A DNA stretch of 63,323 nucleotides. It comes from Adlercreutzia wanghongyangiae. Lineage in GTDB: Bacteria > Actinomycetota > Coriobacteriia > Coriobacteriales > Eggerthellaceae. Each line of letters begins with the position of its first letter. Position 1 is the first letter of the stretch. The position numbers and the translations under genes were made by a program. The stretch lies in contig NZ_JAYMFF010000024.1 of the NCBI RefSeq assembly GCF_035989245.1, forward strand, positions 1 through 63,323. Reading direction: 5' to 3'. Below, piece by piece: positions 1 through 8,240 of this stretch. Under the pieces are notes generated by a model that saw only the letters and a list, made by a program, of their open reading frames with translations, was not told the DNA's origin and made no database searches.

Positions 1-83
1 CCCGCGCTCGCGGCCACGTAGGCCGCCACGGCGCCGGCGCAACCGGAGCCGACGACGATGATGTCGAAATCTGCCTCGGACAC
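1..83 (-). CDS. fixC: FixC-like electron-transfer flavoprotein-quinone oxidoreductase, N-terminal fragment
   Basis: Only the first 27 or so codons are inside the window; the gene runs off the left edge. The visible N-terminus carries the FAD-binding Rossmann motif IIVVGSGCAGAVAAY. It is nearly identical to the N-terminus of the complete FixC at 21398-22699, so the two are close paralogues. The start is GTG at 83, chosen because AAAGGAG lies six bases upstream. It is the third gene of a fixA-fixB-fixC operon with the genes ending at 1111 and 183. FixC-type proteins accept electrons from the FixAB flavoprotein, with FixX as a ferredoxin partner. Whether a fixX follows cannot be seen. Confidence 0.85.
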   Translation of the reverse strand, partial: MSEADFDIIVVGSGCAGAVAAYVAASA

Positions 84-182
84 TCGTCTCTCCTTTCCTC
101 TACGGTTCGTTGGGGTCGGGCCCGTGCCGTATTCCCCGGCGCAACATCGCCACCGCGCGGGCCCAACCCTCTTCGAACGATC

Positions 183-1067
183 CTACAGGGCGGCCGTCAC
201 AGCGGGCAGCACGTCCTTAATGTCGCCCACCAAGCCGAAATCACACTGCTTGAATACGGGGGCGTTCTTGTCCTTGTTGATAGCAAATACCATGCCAGAA
301 CGGTTGCAACCCACCATGTGCTGCATCTGGCCGGAAATACCGCAGGCCACGTATACCTTCGGCGTGAGCACCAAACCTGACACACCCACATAAGTGCCCG
401 ACGGCATCCAGTCTACGCCCTCGGTCAGGGGACGCGAGCAGGCCAAGCCGCCGTCGATCTTCTCAGCCAGGGCGCGAGCCCAATCCAGCTCGGACTCCTC
501 GGCGAAGCCGCGGCCGCACGCCACTACGGCATCGGCCTTGAACAGGTCGGCACCACCCTTCTCACGCTCACGGGAGGAAACCAGGGTCACCGGCGTGGCG
601 GGCGCCTGCCACGTCACCGTTTCCACCACATCGGTGCCAGCGGGCTCGGCGCCCTCGAAGGTGCCGGGAGCCACCGTGTAGAAGGCAACGTCGCCGGCCG
701 CCTTGCGCACGCGCTCGCCCACGCCGCCGAAGTACAGGCTCTTCGCGCCTTCCTCATCCAGCGCCACGGCATCGGTGATCACCGACGCGCCCGCGGCGGC
801 GGCCACCCGACCCAGCACGCTCTTCACATGGCGGCGCGGCTCGCCCAGCACCACTGCCGGCGCCTCGGCATCATAGATGGCCTGCACCGTCGCGTAAGCG
901 TCGTCGACCACAGCCCCCTCGGGAACGGCAACGACCAGGGTCTTGTCGGCCACACCCGTCGGAGTAGCCCCGAAGGTGACCAGCACCACCTCATCGGCCA
1001 GGGTGCGGGCACCAGCGGCCAACTCGCGGGCAGCATCGGTGGTCTCGGCAATTACCAGTGCTTTCAT
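183..1067 (-). CDS. fixB: Electron transfer flavoprotein alpha subunit (FixB)
   Basis: This 294-residue protein has the ETF-alpha layout. An N-terminal alpha/beta domain (MKALVIAETTDAARELA onward) is followed by a C-terminal FAD-binding domain with SGTYVGVSGLVLTPKVYVA and SGQMQHMVGC, then INKDKNAPVFKQCDFGLVGD. These match the conserved FAD-binding signature of FixB/EtfA. With FixA it would form a soluble heterodimer that passes electrons to or from acyl-CoA dehydrogenases, here most likely the CaiA-like enzyme at 9564-10712. It lies 43 bases downstream of fixA and about 100 bases upstream of fixC on the same strand. In Escherichia coli the fixABCX operon supplies electrons for crotonobetaine reduction, which fits the neighbouring cai genes. 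Confidence 0.93.
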   Translation of the reverse strand: MKALVIAETTDAARELAAGARTLADEVVLVTFGATPTGVADKTLVVAVPEGAVVDDAYATVQAIYDAEAPAVVLGEPRRHVKSVLGRVAAAAGASVITDAVALDEEGAKSLYFGGVGERVRKAAGDVAFYTVAPGTFEGAEPAGTDVVETVTWQAPATPVTLVSSREREKGGADLFKADAVVACGRGFAEESELDWARALAEKIDGGLACSRPLTEGVDWMPSGTYVGVSGLVLTPKVYVACGISGQMQHMVGCNRSGMVFAINKDKNAPVFKQCDFGLVGDIKDVLPAVTAAL

Positions 1068-1110
1068 GTTCAGCTCTGCCTTTCTCTTCTATCTATTCAA
1101 CCAACGAAAC

Positions 1111-1866
1111 TTACAGGGCAGCCTTCAGCGCCGCCGCGAACTCCTCCACGGCGCCATCGGCGGAGGCGTCCAGCACCGTGCAGGCACGCTCGGCGGCCTG
1201 AGGCGCCGCGCAGGACACTACCTCGATCGTCCGCGCGGGAGCCACCGAAGCCGCAGTCACTTCCATGGGTTTTTTGCCGGCGGCCAGAATGTCCTTCATG
1301 CCGGGGATGCGCGGCAACGCCACATCGGGCGACACCGCCACTACTGCGGGCAGAGGCACGCGCACTTCCTCCACTACGTCTTCCAAGGTGCGCTCGGCCA
1401 CAATAGTGTCACCTTCGGCCGTAAGGGCCGTCACCGCGCTCACGCTCGGCAGCCCCAGGCGGGCAGCCAGCTGCACGTCAACCTGCTGGGCGTAGTCGTC
1501 AGCCGAACCATCGCCGCACAGCACCACATCGAAGTCAGTCCCGCCGAGCAGGGCCGCCAGCGCCTCGGCCGTGGCCGCGGCATCCAAATCGGCCAGAGCG
1601 TCGTCGGCCACCATGCGCAGGTTGTCCACCCCGCGGGCGAGCACGTTCTTCTTCAGCTTGGAATCATCGATGGAGGCGGGGCCGACGGTGATGGCGGTCA
1701 CCGTGGAGCCCGGATGGGCGGCGGCCAGCTGGGCGGCGGCCTCGATGGCGTTCAGGTCGTAGGCGGACACGATGCCCTTGGCCTTCGAGAAATCCAGCGA
1801 CCGGTCCCCCGCGACCTGGATGTCCTGATCATCGGGAACCACCTTGAATGCAACGACGATATTCAC
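1111..1866 (-). CDS. fixA: Electron transfer flavoprotein beta subunit (FixA)
   Basis: This is a 251-residue ETF-beta family protein. The N-terminus reads VNIVVAFKVVPDDQDI, and the family signature region around AVVAVSPDVALPRIPGMKDI is present. I chose GTG at 1866 because it starts exactly at the family N-terminus and has AAGGGAG nine bases upstream; an in-frame extension to 1986 has no supporting homology. It is the first gene of the fixABC operon and diverges from the caiD-like gene. The 290-base divergent region carries two motifs that recur upstream of the large cai operon (see 1976-2031). FixA pairs with FixB to bind FAD and AMP or a second flavin. Confidence 0.92.
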   Translation of the reverse strand: MNIVVAFKVVPDDQDIQVAGDRSLDFSKAKGIVSAYDLNAIEAAAQLAAAHPGSTVTAITVGPASIDDSKLKKNVLARGVDNLRMVADDALADLDAAATAEALAALLGGTDFDVVLCGDGSADDYAQQVDVQLAARLGLPSVSAVTALTAEGDTIVAERTLEDVVEEVRVPLPAVVAVSPDVALPRIPGMKDILAAGKKPMEVTAASVAPARTIEVVSCAAPQAAERACTVLDASADGAVEEFAAALKAAL

Positions 1867-1975
1867 TTCAGCACACTCCCTTCTAATTGGTACTCCTCGT
1901 GCTTGAGCTTTCCGCAAGCGATGCCGGACGCATCCGCCCTCGCTTCGATGAGCGAAATTATTCGCGTTCCCCTCA

Positions 1976-2031
1976 GCGTCGCGCATCGCCTAAACCCCGT
2001 GAAAGCATCGTTACTCAAAAGTTAGTGATAG
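1976..2031. promoter_or_regulatory. Shared regulatory element, copy A (divergent fixA / caiD region)
   Basis: Positions 1976-2014 align with 13261-13300 at about 33 of 39 bases with one gap; cores TGAAAGC and TCGTTAC are common to both. Positions 2013-2031 (ACTCAAAA, two variable bases, TAGTGAT) align with 13377-13394. In copy A the two blocks are adjacent; in copy B about 75 bases separate them. Both copies sit upstream of minus-strand operons for the same pathway, so they are probably common binding sites for a regulator such as the LuxR protein at 13538. A palindrome GGGGTATTCCCC follows at 2041-2052. The rest of 1867-2156 shows nothing else clear. Confidence 0.55.
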
Positions 2032-2156
2032 GCCATATTCGGGGTATTCCCCACATACCGCGCTCCATGCGATGCCCGCCCACGTGCCCACGGCCTATCA
2101 TCGCGATGGATGCACCGCGCATCCGCAATTCCGTTTCCAATATTGAGGAGGAACCC

Positions 2157-2942
2157 ATGGCAGACTACTTTGGCACCGACACCGTCGTCTCCGAGTTGCG
2201 CGAGGACGGCCTGCTGATCATCCGCATCAACCGCCCCGACGTGGCCAACGCCCTGAACGGCGTCACGTCGGCCGCCATGGAGAACATCATGAACCATGCG
2301 GAGACCGACAAGAACGTGCGCGCCATCATCGTCACGGGCACCGGCAAGGTGTTCTGCGCCGGCGAGGACCTCTCGGAGCTGTCCGAGGGCGGCGAGTGCC
2401 AGACCGTCACCGAGCACGGCTTCGGCGGCCTGACCGCGCGCCTGTGCTCGAAGCCCGTCATCTGCGCCTGCAACGGCTCGGCGGCTGGCGGCGGCATGGA
2501 AATCGCCCTGTCCTGCGACATGGTGGTGGCCGCCGAGAACGCGAAGTTCGGCTGCACCGAGGTGGGGCTCGGCATCATCGCCTCCACCGGCGGCATCGTG
2601 CGCCTGGCCCGCGATATCAACCGCAAGGACTGCATGGAGCTTCTGCTCACCGGCAAGAAGATCAAGGCCCCCGAGGCCAAGGCCCTGGGCCTCATCAACT
2701 ACGTGGTGCCCGCCGAGGAGGTGCTCGACCGCGCCATCGAGCTGGCCGAGGAGTGCCTGAAGAACGCGCCTTTGGCCCTGAAGTGGACGAAATTCATCGT
2801 GCACGCTGCCGACCAGATGTCCGAGGAGGACGCCATGCGCTTCTCCGACGCCGCCTACCGCTTCCTCGAGAAGACCGAGGACGGCATCGAGGGTCCGGCC
2901 GCCTTCGTCGAGAAGCGCGCGCCCCAGTGGATCGGTCGCTAA
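2157..2942 (+). CDS. caiD: Enoyl-CoA hydratase, CaiD-like (crotonobetainyl-CoA hydratase family)
   Basis: This 261-residue crotonase-fold protein has the same length as Escherichia coli CaiD. Both catalytic glutamates of the hydratase family are present, in GGGMEIAL (about residue 116) and GCTEVGLGI (about 136), with the oxyanion-hole glycines in between. The C-terminus, EDGIEGPAAFVEKRAPQW, closely follows the CaiD C-terminus. CaiD hydrates crotonobetainyl-CoA to carnitinyl-CoA. The start is ATG at 2157, preceded by GAGGAGG; a longer in-frame extension is non-coding promoter DNA. It stands alone, divergent from fixABC and convergent with the large cai operon. The exact acyl-CoA substrate cannot be read from sequence. 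Confidence 0.88.
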   Translation: MADYFGTDTVVSELREDGLLIIRINRPDVANALNGVTSAAMENIMNHAETDKNVRAIIVTGTGKVFCAGEDLSELSEGGECQTVTEHGFGGLTARLCSKPVICACNGSAAGGGMEIALSCDMVVAAENAKFGCTEVGLGIIASTGGIVRLARDINRKDCMELLLTGKKIKAPEAKALGLINYVVPAEEVLDRAIELAEECLKNAPLALKWTKFIVHAADQMSEEDAMRFSDAAYRFLEKTEDGIEGPAAFVEKRAPQWIGR

Positions 2943-3020
2943 CCCAGCCTTCTCCTCGCAGCCGGCATGCCGCCTCCTACCCCAGGCGATCTTTCCCCGA
3001 GCATCCCGGCGACTTTCCCC

Positions 3021-3050
3021 AGAGCCCGCCCCTCCGGCGGGCTCTTCTCG
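3021..3050 (+). terminator. Rho-independent terminator after caiD
   Basis: A perfect 10-bp stem (AGAGCCCGCC with GGCGGGCTCT) around a 5-base loop is followed by TCTCGTTG. It lies about 80 bases after the caiD stop and just before the end of the convergent hydrolase gene. The T-tract is weak. Confidence 0.7.
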
Positions 3051-3077
3051 TTGAGGCCCGAGAAGCCCCCCACAGGT

Positions 3078-4076
3078 TCAGCGGGGGCGGAAGAGGGCGG
3101 CGCGCCCGTCGGTTGCGAGGCGTTCGACCCTTCCGGTTGCGCACAGGTGCCGCAGCACGACCAGGGCCTCCAGCATGAAATAGTAGCGCGCCATGGGCCT
3201 CGTCGCGCGCCAGGACGCGTCGGAGAGGCCCGCGAGGGCGCAGCGGGCCACCTCCTGGCCCGTCGCCCCCTTCCGCTCGCACAAGAAGGCGAGCACTGCT
3301 TGCACGCGGGACCGCTTGCGGGCGACGATGGCGTCGATGCGGGCGGCCAGGGTCGCTCTGTCGCGCTCGGGATCGCCGTGACCGAACAGCGCGAGGCGGA
3401 CGGGCAGATCGCGCACGCGGCGCATATGACACAGATACAGACCGAGGCCGTCTACGCCATCGGGATGGGCGTCCACCGCAGGCGTCGTAGCGGGCAGCAC
3501 GTGATCGCCGGCGAATAGAATGCCCCGATCGGGCTCGTAGAAGCAGAGGTGGTCGGGGGTGTGGCCGGGCGTCTCCATCACGCGAAACCGGCAGCGGCCC
3601 ACCGAAATCTCATCGCCGTCGGCAACGGGACGGTAGGCGAAGCGCCCCGCGGGGAACACGGCGGTCTCGGCGTTGCAGGCGCCGTAGCCTCGCGCATCCT
3701 CGGAAGAAGCGCCCATGTCCCGCATCTCGCGCCGAAACCCCTCCTGGGTGCGCCTGAGCCGGACGGCCTCGCGCGCAGCCACCGCCTGAGGACTCAGGTG
3801 CAGAGGCACCGAGGCCGACAACAAAGCGGGCAGCACCCCCGCATGGTCGAAGTGCCCGTGGGTGAGCATCACCTGGCACGCTCCAAAATCGACGCCCAGC
3901 TCGCGCAAAGCCGTCTGCAGCCGACGCGCATTACCCAGGCCGGCCGCACCGGCATCCACAATCAGCCATTGACCGTGATCGTGCAGCACATGGCAATTCG
4001 TCTCCCCCGCGCCCACGTTGGCGAAGGGAAGGCGAATGCGGTAGATCGCGGGATCGGCGCATACGAGCTCGACCAC
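3078..4076 (-). CDS. Metallo-beta-lactamase-fold hydrolase
   Basis: A 332-residue MBL-superfamily protein with an intact metal site: THGHFDHAG (HxHxDH, about residues 72-77), ETPGHTPDH and FAGDH supply the remaining ligands. The C-terminal region, roughly residues 230-330, has the helical winged-helix-like extension seen in the LACTB2/hydroxyacylglutathione hydrolase-like branch. The family hydrolyses thioesters, lactones and related bonds; the substrate here is unknown. The start is GTG at 4076, with GAAAGGG just upstream. It is the last gene of the cai-like operon, 15 bases after the MFS gene, so it may hydrolyse a CoA thioester or a lactone of the pathway; that role is inferred from position only. 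Confidence 0.8.
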   Translation of the reverse strand: MVELVCADPAIYRIRLPFANVGAGETNCHVLHDHGQWLIVDAGAAGLGNARRLQTALRELGVDFGACQVMLTHGHFDHAGVLPALLSASVPLHLSPQAVAAREAVRLRRTQEGFRREMRDMGASSEDARGYGACNAETAVFPAGRFAYRPVADGDEISVGRCRFRVMETPGHTPDHLCFYEPDRGILFAGDHVLPATTPAVDAHPDGVDGLGLYLCHMRRVRDLPVRLALFGHGDPERDRATLAARIDAIVARKRSRVQAVLAFLCERKGATGQEVARCALAGLSDASWRATRPMARYYFMLEALVVLRHLCATGRVERLATDGRAALFRPR

Positions 4077-4091
4077 GGGCGCCCTTTCGCC

Positions 4092-5636
4092 CTAGCGGCG
4101 CGGGCGTACCGCGGGCACGCCGTCGATCTCCTGCAGCGCGCTCGTCTCGGCCAGCGACTTGCCGCGCGTTTCCGGCGCCATCGCGAAGGAGGTCGCCAGC
4201 CCGCCGAGCACGAGCACGGCCGCGGCCAGCATCACCGGCCCCACACCGCAGGCGTCCAGCATCAGCGGCGTGGCGTAGGTGGCGGCGATGGTGCCGATGC
4301 GCGAGAAGGCGATGGCGATACCCACGGCCGTGGCGCGCACCTCGGTAGGAAACAGCTCGTTGGGATACAGCCACTGCAGGATGCCCGGGCCGCCGCTGAA
4401 GAAGGCGTACAGTCCGAAGGCGGCGATAACCACCGCAATCGGAGCTGTCGGCCACAGGCCCAACACCAGCAGCCCCACGGCCATAAGCGCCAAGCTGACC
4501 AGCAGCAACGGGCGGCGACCCATGGAGTTCAGCCAGAACATGGCAGGAATGCTGCCCACGAGGAAGAACAGGCTCACGGCGCTCTCGCCCAAAATGGCCT
4601 CGCGGCCCTCCCCCAAGCCGAAGGCCGTCATAATCTCGGGACCGAACGTGTAGATGGCGTACATGGGCACCACCTGGCACAGGATGAACACCCCCAGGAA
4701 GAACATGCGCTTCAGGTAGCCGCCCTTGAGCAGCGTGGCCAGCGAGGTTTTCTGGGGCACTTCCTCGGGTTCCAGCTCCACATCGGGGCCGAACACGCGG
4801 GCCACCACGGCCGTGGCCTCGTCGGTGCGCCCCTTGCTCGCCAGCCACAGGGGCGACTCGGGAATGTCGTGGCGCCCGATGAGCAGTATCGCGCAGGGCA
4901 CAACGGCGCTGCCGAGCATCCACTTCCACCCGTCATCCAGGCCGTAGAGGACATAGCCCACCACTGCGGCCACCGTTGCTCCCAGATACCATGCCGCCGA
5001 CACCAGCCCCATGGACACGGCCCGGTGCTTCTTGGGCGTGAACTCGGCGATAAGCGAGGTGGCGATGGGATAGTCGGCGCCCACGAACACGCCGATGAGG
5101 AAGCGGGCCGCCACCAGCTGCCACGCCGTGGTGGCGAACACGCTCGCCAGCGAGAACACCGCGATGGCGATAATGTCGATGGTGAACATTTTCTTGCGCC
5201 CGACGATGTCGGTGAGGTATCCCCCGAAAATAGTGCCGAAGAAGATGCCGAGCATGACCGACGCGCCGATGGCCGCGCTCTCGGCCGCCGTCAGGCCCAT
5301 CATGGGCACGATCTGGGTGAGCGCCACGCCGATCAGCGAGAGCACATAGCCGTCCAAAAACGATCCGCCGCTGGAGAACAGCGACACCTTGCGCAGAAAC
5401 GGGGTCATCTGCACGTCGTCGATGCTCTTCTTGGCCGTTTGCCGCGTCTTAGCCGGAAGCTCGCGCAGCACCCGCCCCACCGACCCGGCCGACCGCTTCA
5501 GCTGCTCCTCCCGGTAGGCGCGCTGGGAACGCACGTCGGGGTTCACGTGCACGCAGCGCACCGCGGTGCCGCCCGGCGCCGCCAGGCATCCCTCGGGAGG
5601 ACTCGTCACCTGGGTCTTGCCCTTCACGTCGCTCAT
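4092..5636 (-). CDS. MFS transporter, metabolite:H+ symporter type
   Basis: A 514-residue major facilitator with about 12 hydrophobic segments after a hydrophilic N-terminus of about 80 residues. The loop-2/3 signature GGYLTDIVGRKKMF and a second copy NSMGRRPLLL mark the sugar-porter/aromatic-acid symporter branch of MFS. The ATG at 5636 was chosen because GGAAGGGAG precedes it; an upstream extension of 15 codons lacks a site. It lies between the MaoC-like gene (19 bases) and the hydrolase gene in the cai operon. With the MFS protein at 11806-13143 it presumably carries substrate in or product out, a job done in E. coli by the BCCT antiporter CaiT, which is absent here. Confidence 0.85.
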   Translation of the reverse strand: MSDVKGKTQVTSPPEGCLAAPGGTAVRCVHVNPDVRSQRAYREEQLKRSAGSVGRVLRELPAKTRQTAKKSIDDVQMTPFLRKVSLFSSGGSFLDGYVLSLIGVALTQIVPMMGLTAAESAAIGASVMLGIFFGTIFGGYLTDIVGRKKMFTIDIIAIAVFSLASVFATTAWQLVAARFLIGVFVGADYPIATSLIAEFTPKKHRAVSMGLVSAAWYLGATVAAVVGYVLYGLDDGWKWMLGSAVVPCAILLIGRHDIPESPLWLASKGRTDEATAVVARVFGPDVELEPEEVPQKTSLATLLKGGYLKRMFFLGVFILCQVVPMYAIYTFGPEIMTAFGLGEGREAILGESAVSLFFLVGSIPAMFWLNSMGRRPLLLVSLALMAVGLLVLGLWPTAPIAVVIAAFGLYAFFSGGPGILQWLYPNELFPTEVRATAVGIAIAFSRIGTIAATYATPLMLDACGVGPVMLAAAVLVLGGLATSFAMAPETRGKSLAETSALQEIDGVPAVRPRR

Positions 5637-5655
5637 CACAGCTCCCTTCCGACCC

Positions 5656-6522
5656 TTACTCCCACTCCAGCACGCCGGCATTCAGAAACGGCTTGTCCTC
5701 GGGCGCATCGGCATTTACCATGCGGAAGCGCGCCTCAGCGTCGGACACCTTCCACACCTGGGTTGCCAGGCGCGTGCCGGGCAGCACCGGAGCCGTGAAC
5801 CGGCATTTGAAGCGGCGCAGGCGCTCTGGCTGGCCCGGGAACAGCAGCGCGATTCCGTGGCGCATGGCGATGCCGGCCGTACACACCCCGTGGTTGATGG
5901 GGCGCGCGAGCCCGGTCTGCTCGGTATAGCCCCAGTCAATATGCTGCTGGTGCCAATCGCCCATGAGCCGGTAGATGAGGGGCCACTGGTAGCCGCACAC
6001 CTCCTCGTACGTCAAATCGGGCGCGCGATCGGGGTAGTCCACCACATCGGCCGGGGGCCGCTCGCCGCCGAACCCGCCGTCGTAGATGCAGCAATCGTAG
6101 GTCTCCACGGTGCACAGGTGGGTGCCGTCGGCGGAATAGGACCTCCCCACCTGCTTGGAAAGGGATCCGCGCCCCTCCCCGCGGTCCCACAGGGCCTCCT
6201 GGGTCACATAGGTCTCCACATGATCGTTCATCTTGAACGGTGCATGAAAGAAGGCGTCGATGCCGTAGTGCAGCGACCCCGCATAGTCGAAGCCGTAATC
6301 GAGCGTAGTCGTCATCTCCTCGTTCACCGTCAGCGGCACGCCGAAGATGGGGAGCACCTTCAGCTGGGGATTGGTCGCATCGTGTTCGTTCACGTATTCC
6401 AAGTCCGTTCTGCCGTCCCATCCTGCGCCGCAGCCGAGCGCGCAGATCTCCAAATCGCGGAACGTGTAGTCGCGCACGAAGGGGCCGAAGGTGCGCCCGA
6501 CGATCTCAGTGCTCACGGTCAT
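5656..6522 (-). CDS. MaoC-like double hot-dog (3-hydroxyacyl-CoA dehydratase-type) protein
   Basis: A 288-residue protein of the MaoC/peroxisomal multifunctional enzyme 2 hydratase family. The N-terminal half (to about residue 150) is the first hot-dog fold. The C-terminal half contains YRLMGDWHQQHIDW, matching the R-hydratase active-site motif (YRLSGDxNPLHID) with Asp and His retained, then ARPINHGVCTAGIA. Such enzymes reversibly hydrate 2-enoyl-CoA with R stereochemistry. The ATG at 6522 has AAAGGAG upstream. It sits between caiC and an MFS gene. The E. coli cai operon has no such gene, so a second hydration/dehydration step, or a different stereoisomer from CaiD, is plausible but inferred. 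Confidence 0.85.
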   Translation of the reverse strand: MTVSTEIVGRTFGPFVRDYTFRDLEICALGCGAGWDGRTDLEYVNEHDATNPQLKVLPIFGVPLTVNEEMTTTLDYGFDYAGSLHYGIDAFFHAPFKMNDHVETYVTQEALWDRGEGRGSLSKQVGRSYSADGTHLCTVETYDCCIYDGGFGGERPPADVVDYPDRAPDLTYEEVCGYQWPLIYRLMGDWHQQHIDWGYTEQTGLARPINHGVCTAGIAMRHGIALLFPGQPERLRRFKCRFTAPVLPGTRLATQVWKVSDAEARFRMVNADAPEDKPFLNAGVLEWE

Positions 6523-6552
6523 GCATCTCTCCTTTGAACGGGCGTCCGGCGC

Positions 6553-8145
6553 TCAGCCGAGCCGCTTCTTCTCCACCTTGCCCACGCTGGTGTGGGGCAG
6601 GCTGTCCACCACCTCCACGATGGTGGGAACCTTGAAATCGGCCAGACGGCAGGCGCAGTAGGCCGTTATCTCCTCGACGGGCGCCTCGCACCCCGCGACG
6701 GGCACCACGAAGGCCTTCACGGCCATGTCCCGCACCGGGTCGGGCACGCCGATGACGGCGGCCTCGGCCACTGCCGGATGATCGACCAGCACCTCTTCCA
6801 CCTCGGAGGCCGAGATGTTCTCGCCGGCGCGCTTGATCATGTTGCTCTTGCGGTCCACGAAGTAGAACCAGCCGTCGGCATCGCAATAGCCCTTGTCGCC
6901 GGGAAGGTGCCAGCCCCCGGCGCTCAGCGCGGCGGCCGTGGCGGCCTCGTCGCGGTAGTAGCCCTTCATGAGCGAAACGCCGGGGATGCCGCGCACGGCG
7001 ATGTCCCCCACTTCGCCCGCCGCGGCGGCCCGCCCGTCCTCCCCCAGGATGGCCACCTCGTAGCCCGGACCCGGCCGGCCCACGCTGGGCCAGCGCCGCG
7101 GGCCGCTCACGCGGTCGGTCAGCACCCAGCACACCGATTCGGTGGAGCCGTAGCAGTTCTGCAGGCGCACGCCGAAGCGCTGCTCGAAGGCCTCCTTCTC
7201 GTCGTCGGACAAGGCCAGGTAGTACTGCACCGACCGCACGCAATGGTCGCGGTCGGCGGGGTCGGGCGGCTGCATCATCATGGTGCGCGCCATCATGGCC
7301 ACCAGCTGAATGGCCGTCGCCCGGTAGGCGCGCACCTGGGACCAGTAGCGGCGCGCGCTGTACTTCTCGATCATGATGAGGGTGGCACCGGCCGTGAGCA
7401 CGGGCATGAGCGCCGCGGTCTGGAAGTTCGAATGGAAGGCCGGCATGGTGGTGAGCAGGCGGTCCGCCGCCGTAAGGCCGCACTGCCATTCGCCGTAGCG
7501 GCCGCCGAAGATCAGGTTGGCATGGGTCAGCTCAACCCCCTTCGGGCACGAGGTGGTGCCCGAGGTGAAGATGATCATGGCCGTGTCCAAAGGATCGATC
7601 GAGCGCAGCTCGCCCAACTGGTCGGGGCAGGCCTCCACGGCGGCGTCGAAGTCGACGGCGCGGCCGAACAGGGGCGCACCTGCCGCGTGGGCGATCAGCA
7701 CGTGCTCCATGGCATAGGGCCGTACGCCCTCGCAGGAGCCCGCGCAGCTGCCCTCGGGCCGCGGCGCATCGGCGCAATAGCAGCACTGGCAGTCGGACTC
7801 GGCCACCACAGTGCGAATGCCGCATTTCTCAAGGACGAAGGCCGTCTCCTCCAGCTTGTGCTGCATATTGATGGGCACCGCCACCGCCCCGATCTTGGCC
7901 AGGGCGAAGGTGACGCTCACATATTCGGGCGAGTTGTACAGCTGAACGGCCACGTTCTCGCCCTTGCGAATGCCCAGGGCCAGAAAGTAGTTCGCCGTCC
8001 GGTTGATAAGGCGGTCGAATGCCGCATAGGTGAAAGAGCGCTCGGTGCCGAAACGGTCCCGGCTCACCAGGAAGAGATGATCGCCGCGACTGGCGGAAAG
8101 CCCGTTCCACAAGTCGCGGAGATTCTCGTTGCCCCCGATAGCCAT
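6553..8145 (-). CDS. caiC: CaiC-like acyl-CoA ligase with a Cys-rich insert
   Basis: A 530-residue ANL-superfamily acid-CoA ligase that resembles E. coli CaiC throughout: NRTANYFLALGIRKG near residue 50, the P-loop IIFTSGTTSCPKGVELTHAN, then VEKYSARRYW, YGSTES and DRKSNMIKRAGENIS near the C-terminus. CaiC uses ATP to form betaine/carnitine/crotonobetaine-CoA thioesters. The start is ATG at 8145 after AAGGAGG. The reading frame stays open upstream through the start of caiB in another frame; I see no sign that this is coding. An odd segment near residues 117-138 packs six cysteines (DCQCCYC and SCAGSC) into about 20 residues and has no counterpart in E. coli CaiC. Confidence 0.9.
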   Translation of the reverse strand: MAIGGNENLRDLWNGLSASRGDHLFLVSRDRFGTERSFTYAAFDRLINRTANYFLALGIRKGENVAVQLYNSPEYVSVTFALAKIGAVAVPINMQHKLEETAFVLEKCGIRTVVAESDCQCCYCADAPRPEGSCAGSCEGVRPYAMEHVLIAHAAGAPLFGRAVDFDAAVEACPDQLGELRSIDPLDTAMIIFTSGTTSCPKGVELTHANLIFGGRYGEWQCGLTAADRLLTTMPAFHSNFQTAALMPVLTAGATLIMIEKYSARRYWSQVRAYRATAIQLVAMMARTMMMQPPDPADRDHCVRSVQYYLALSDDEKEAFEQRFGVRLQNCYGSTESVCWVLTDRVSGPRRWPSVGRPGPGYEVAILGEDGRAAAAGEVGDIAVRGIPGVSLMKGYYRDEAATAAALSAGGWHLPGDKGYCDADGWFYFVDRKSNMIKRAGENISASEVEEVLVDHPAVAEAAVIGVPDPVRDMAVKAFVVPVAGCEAPVEEITAYCACRLADFKVPTIVEVVDSLPHTSVGKVEKKRLG

Positions 8146-8240
8146 TACCTGATCCTCCTTCTCGCTCGCACGTTCCCCCGAAGAGGAACCCGCCGGGCGG
8201 GCGGGTCCCTCGCTCTCTCTTAGGACTTGCGCCCTGCGGC

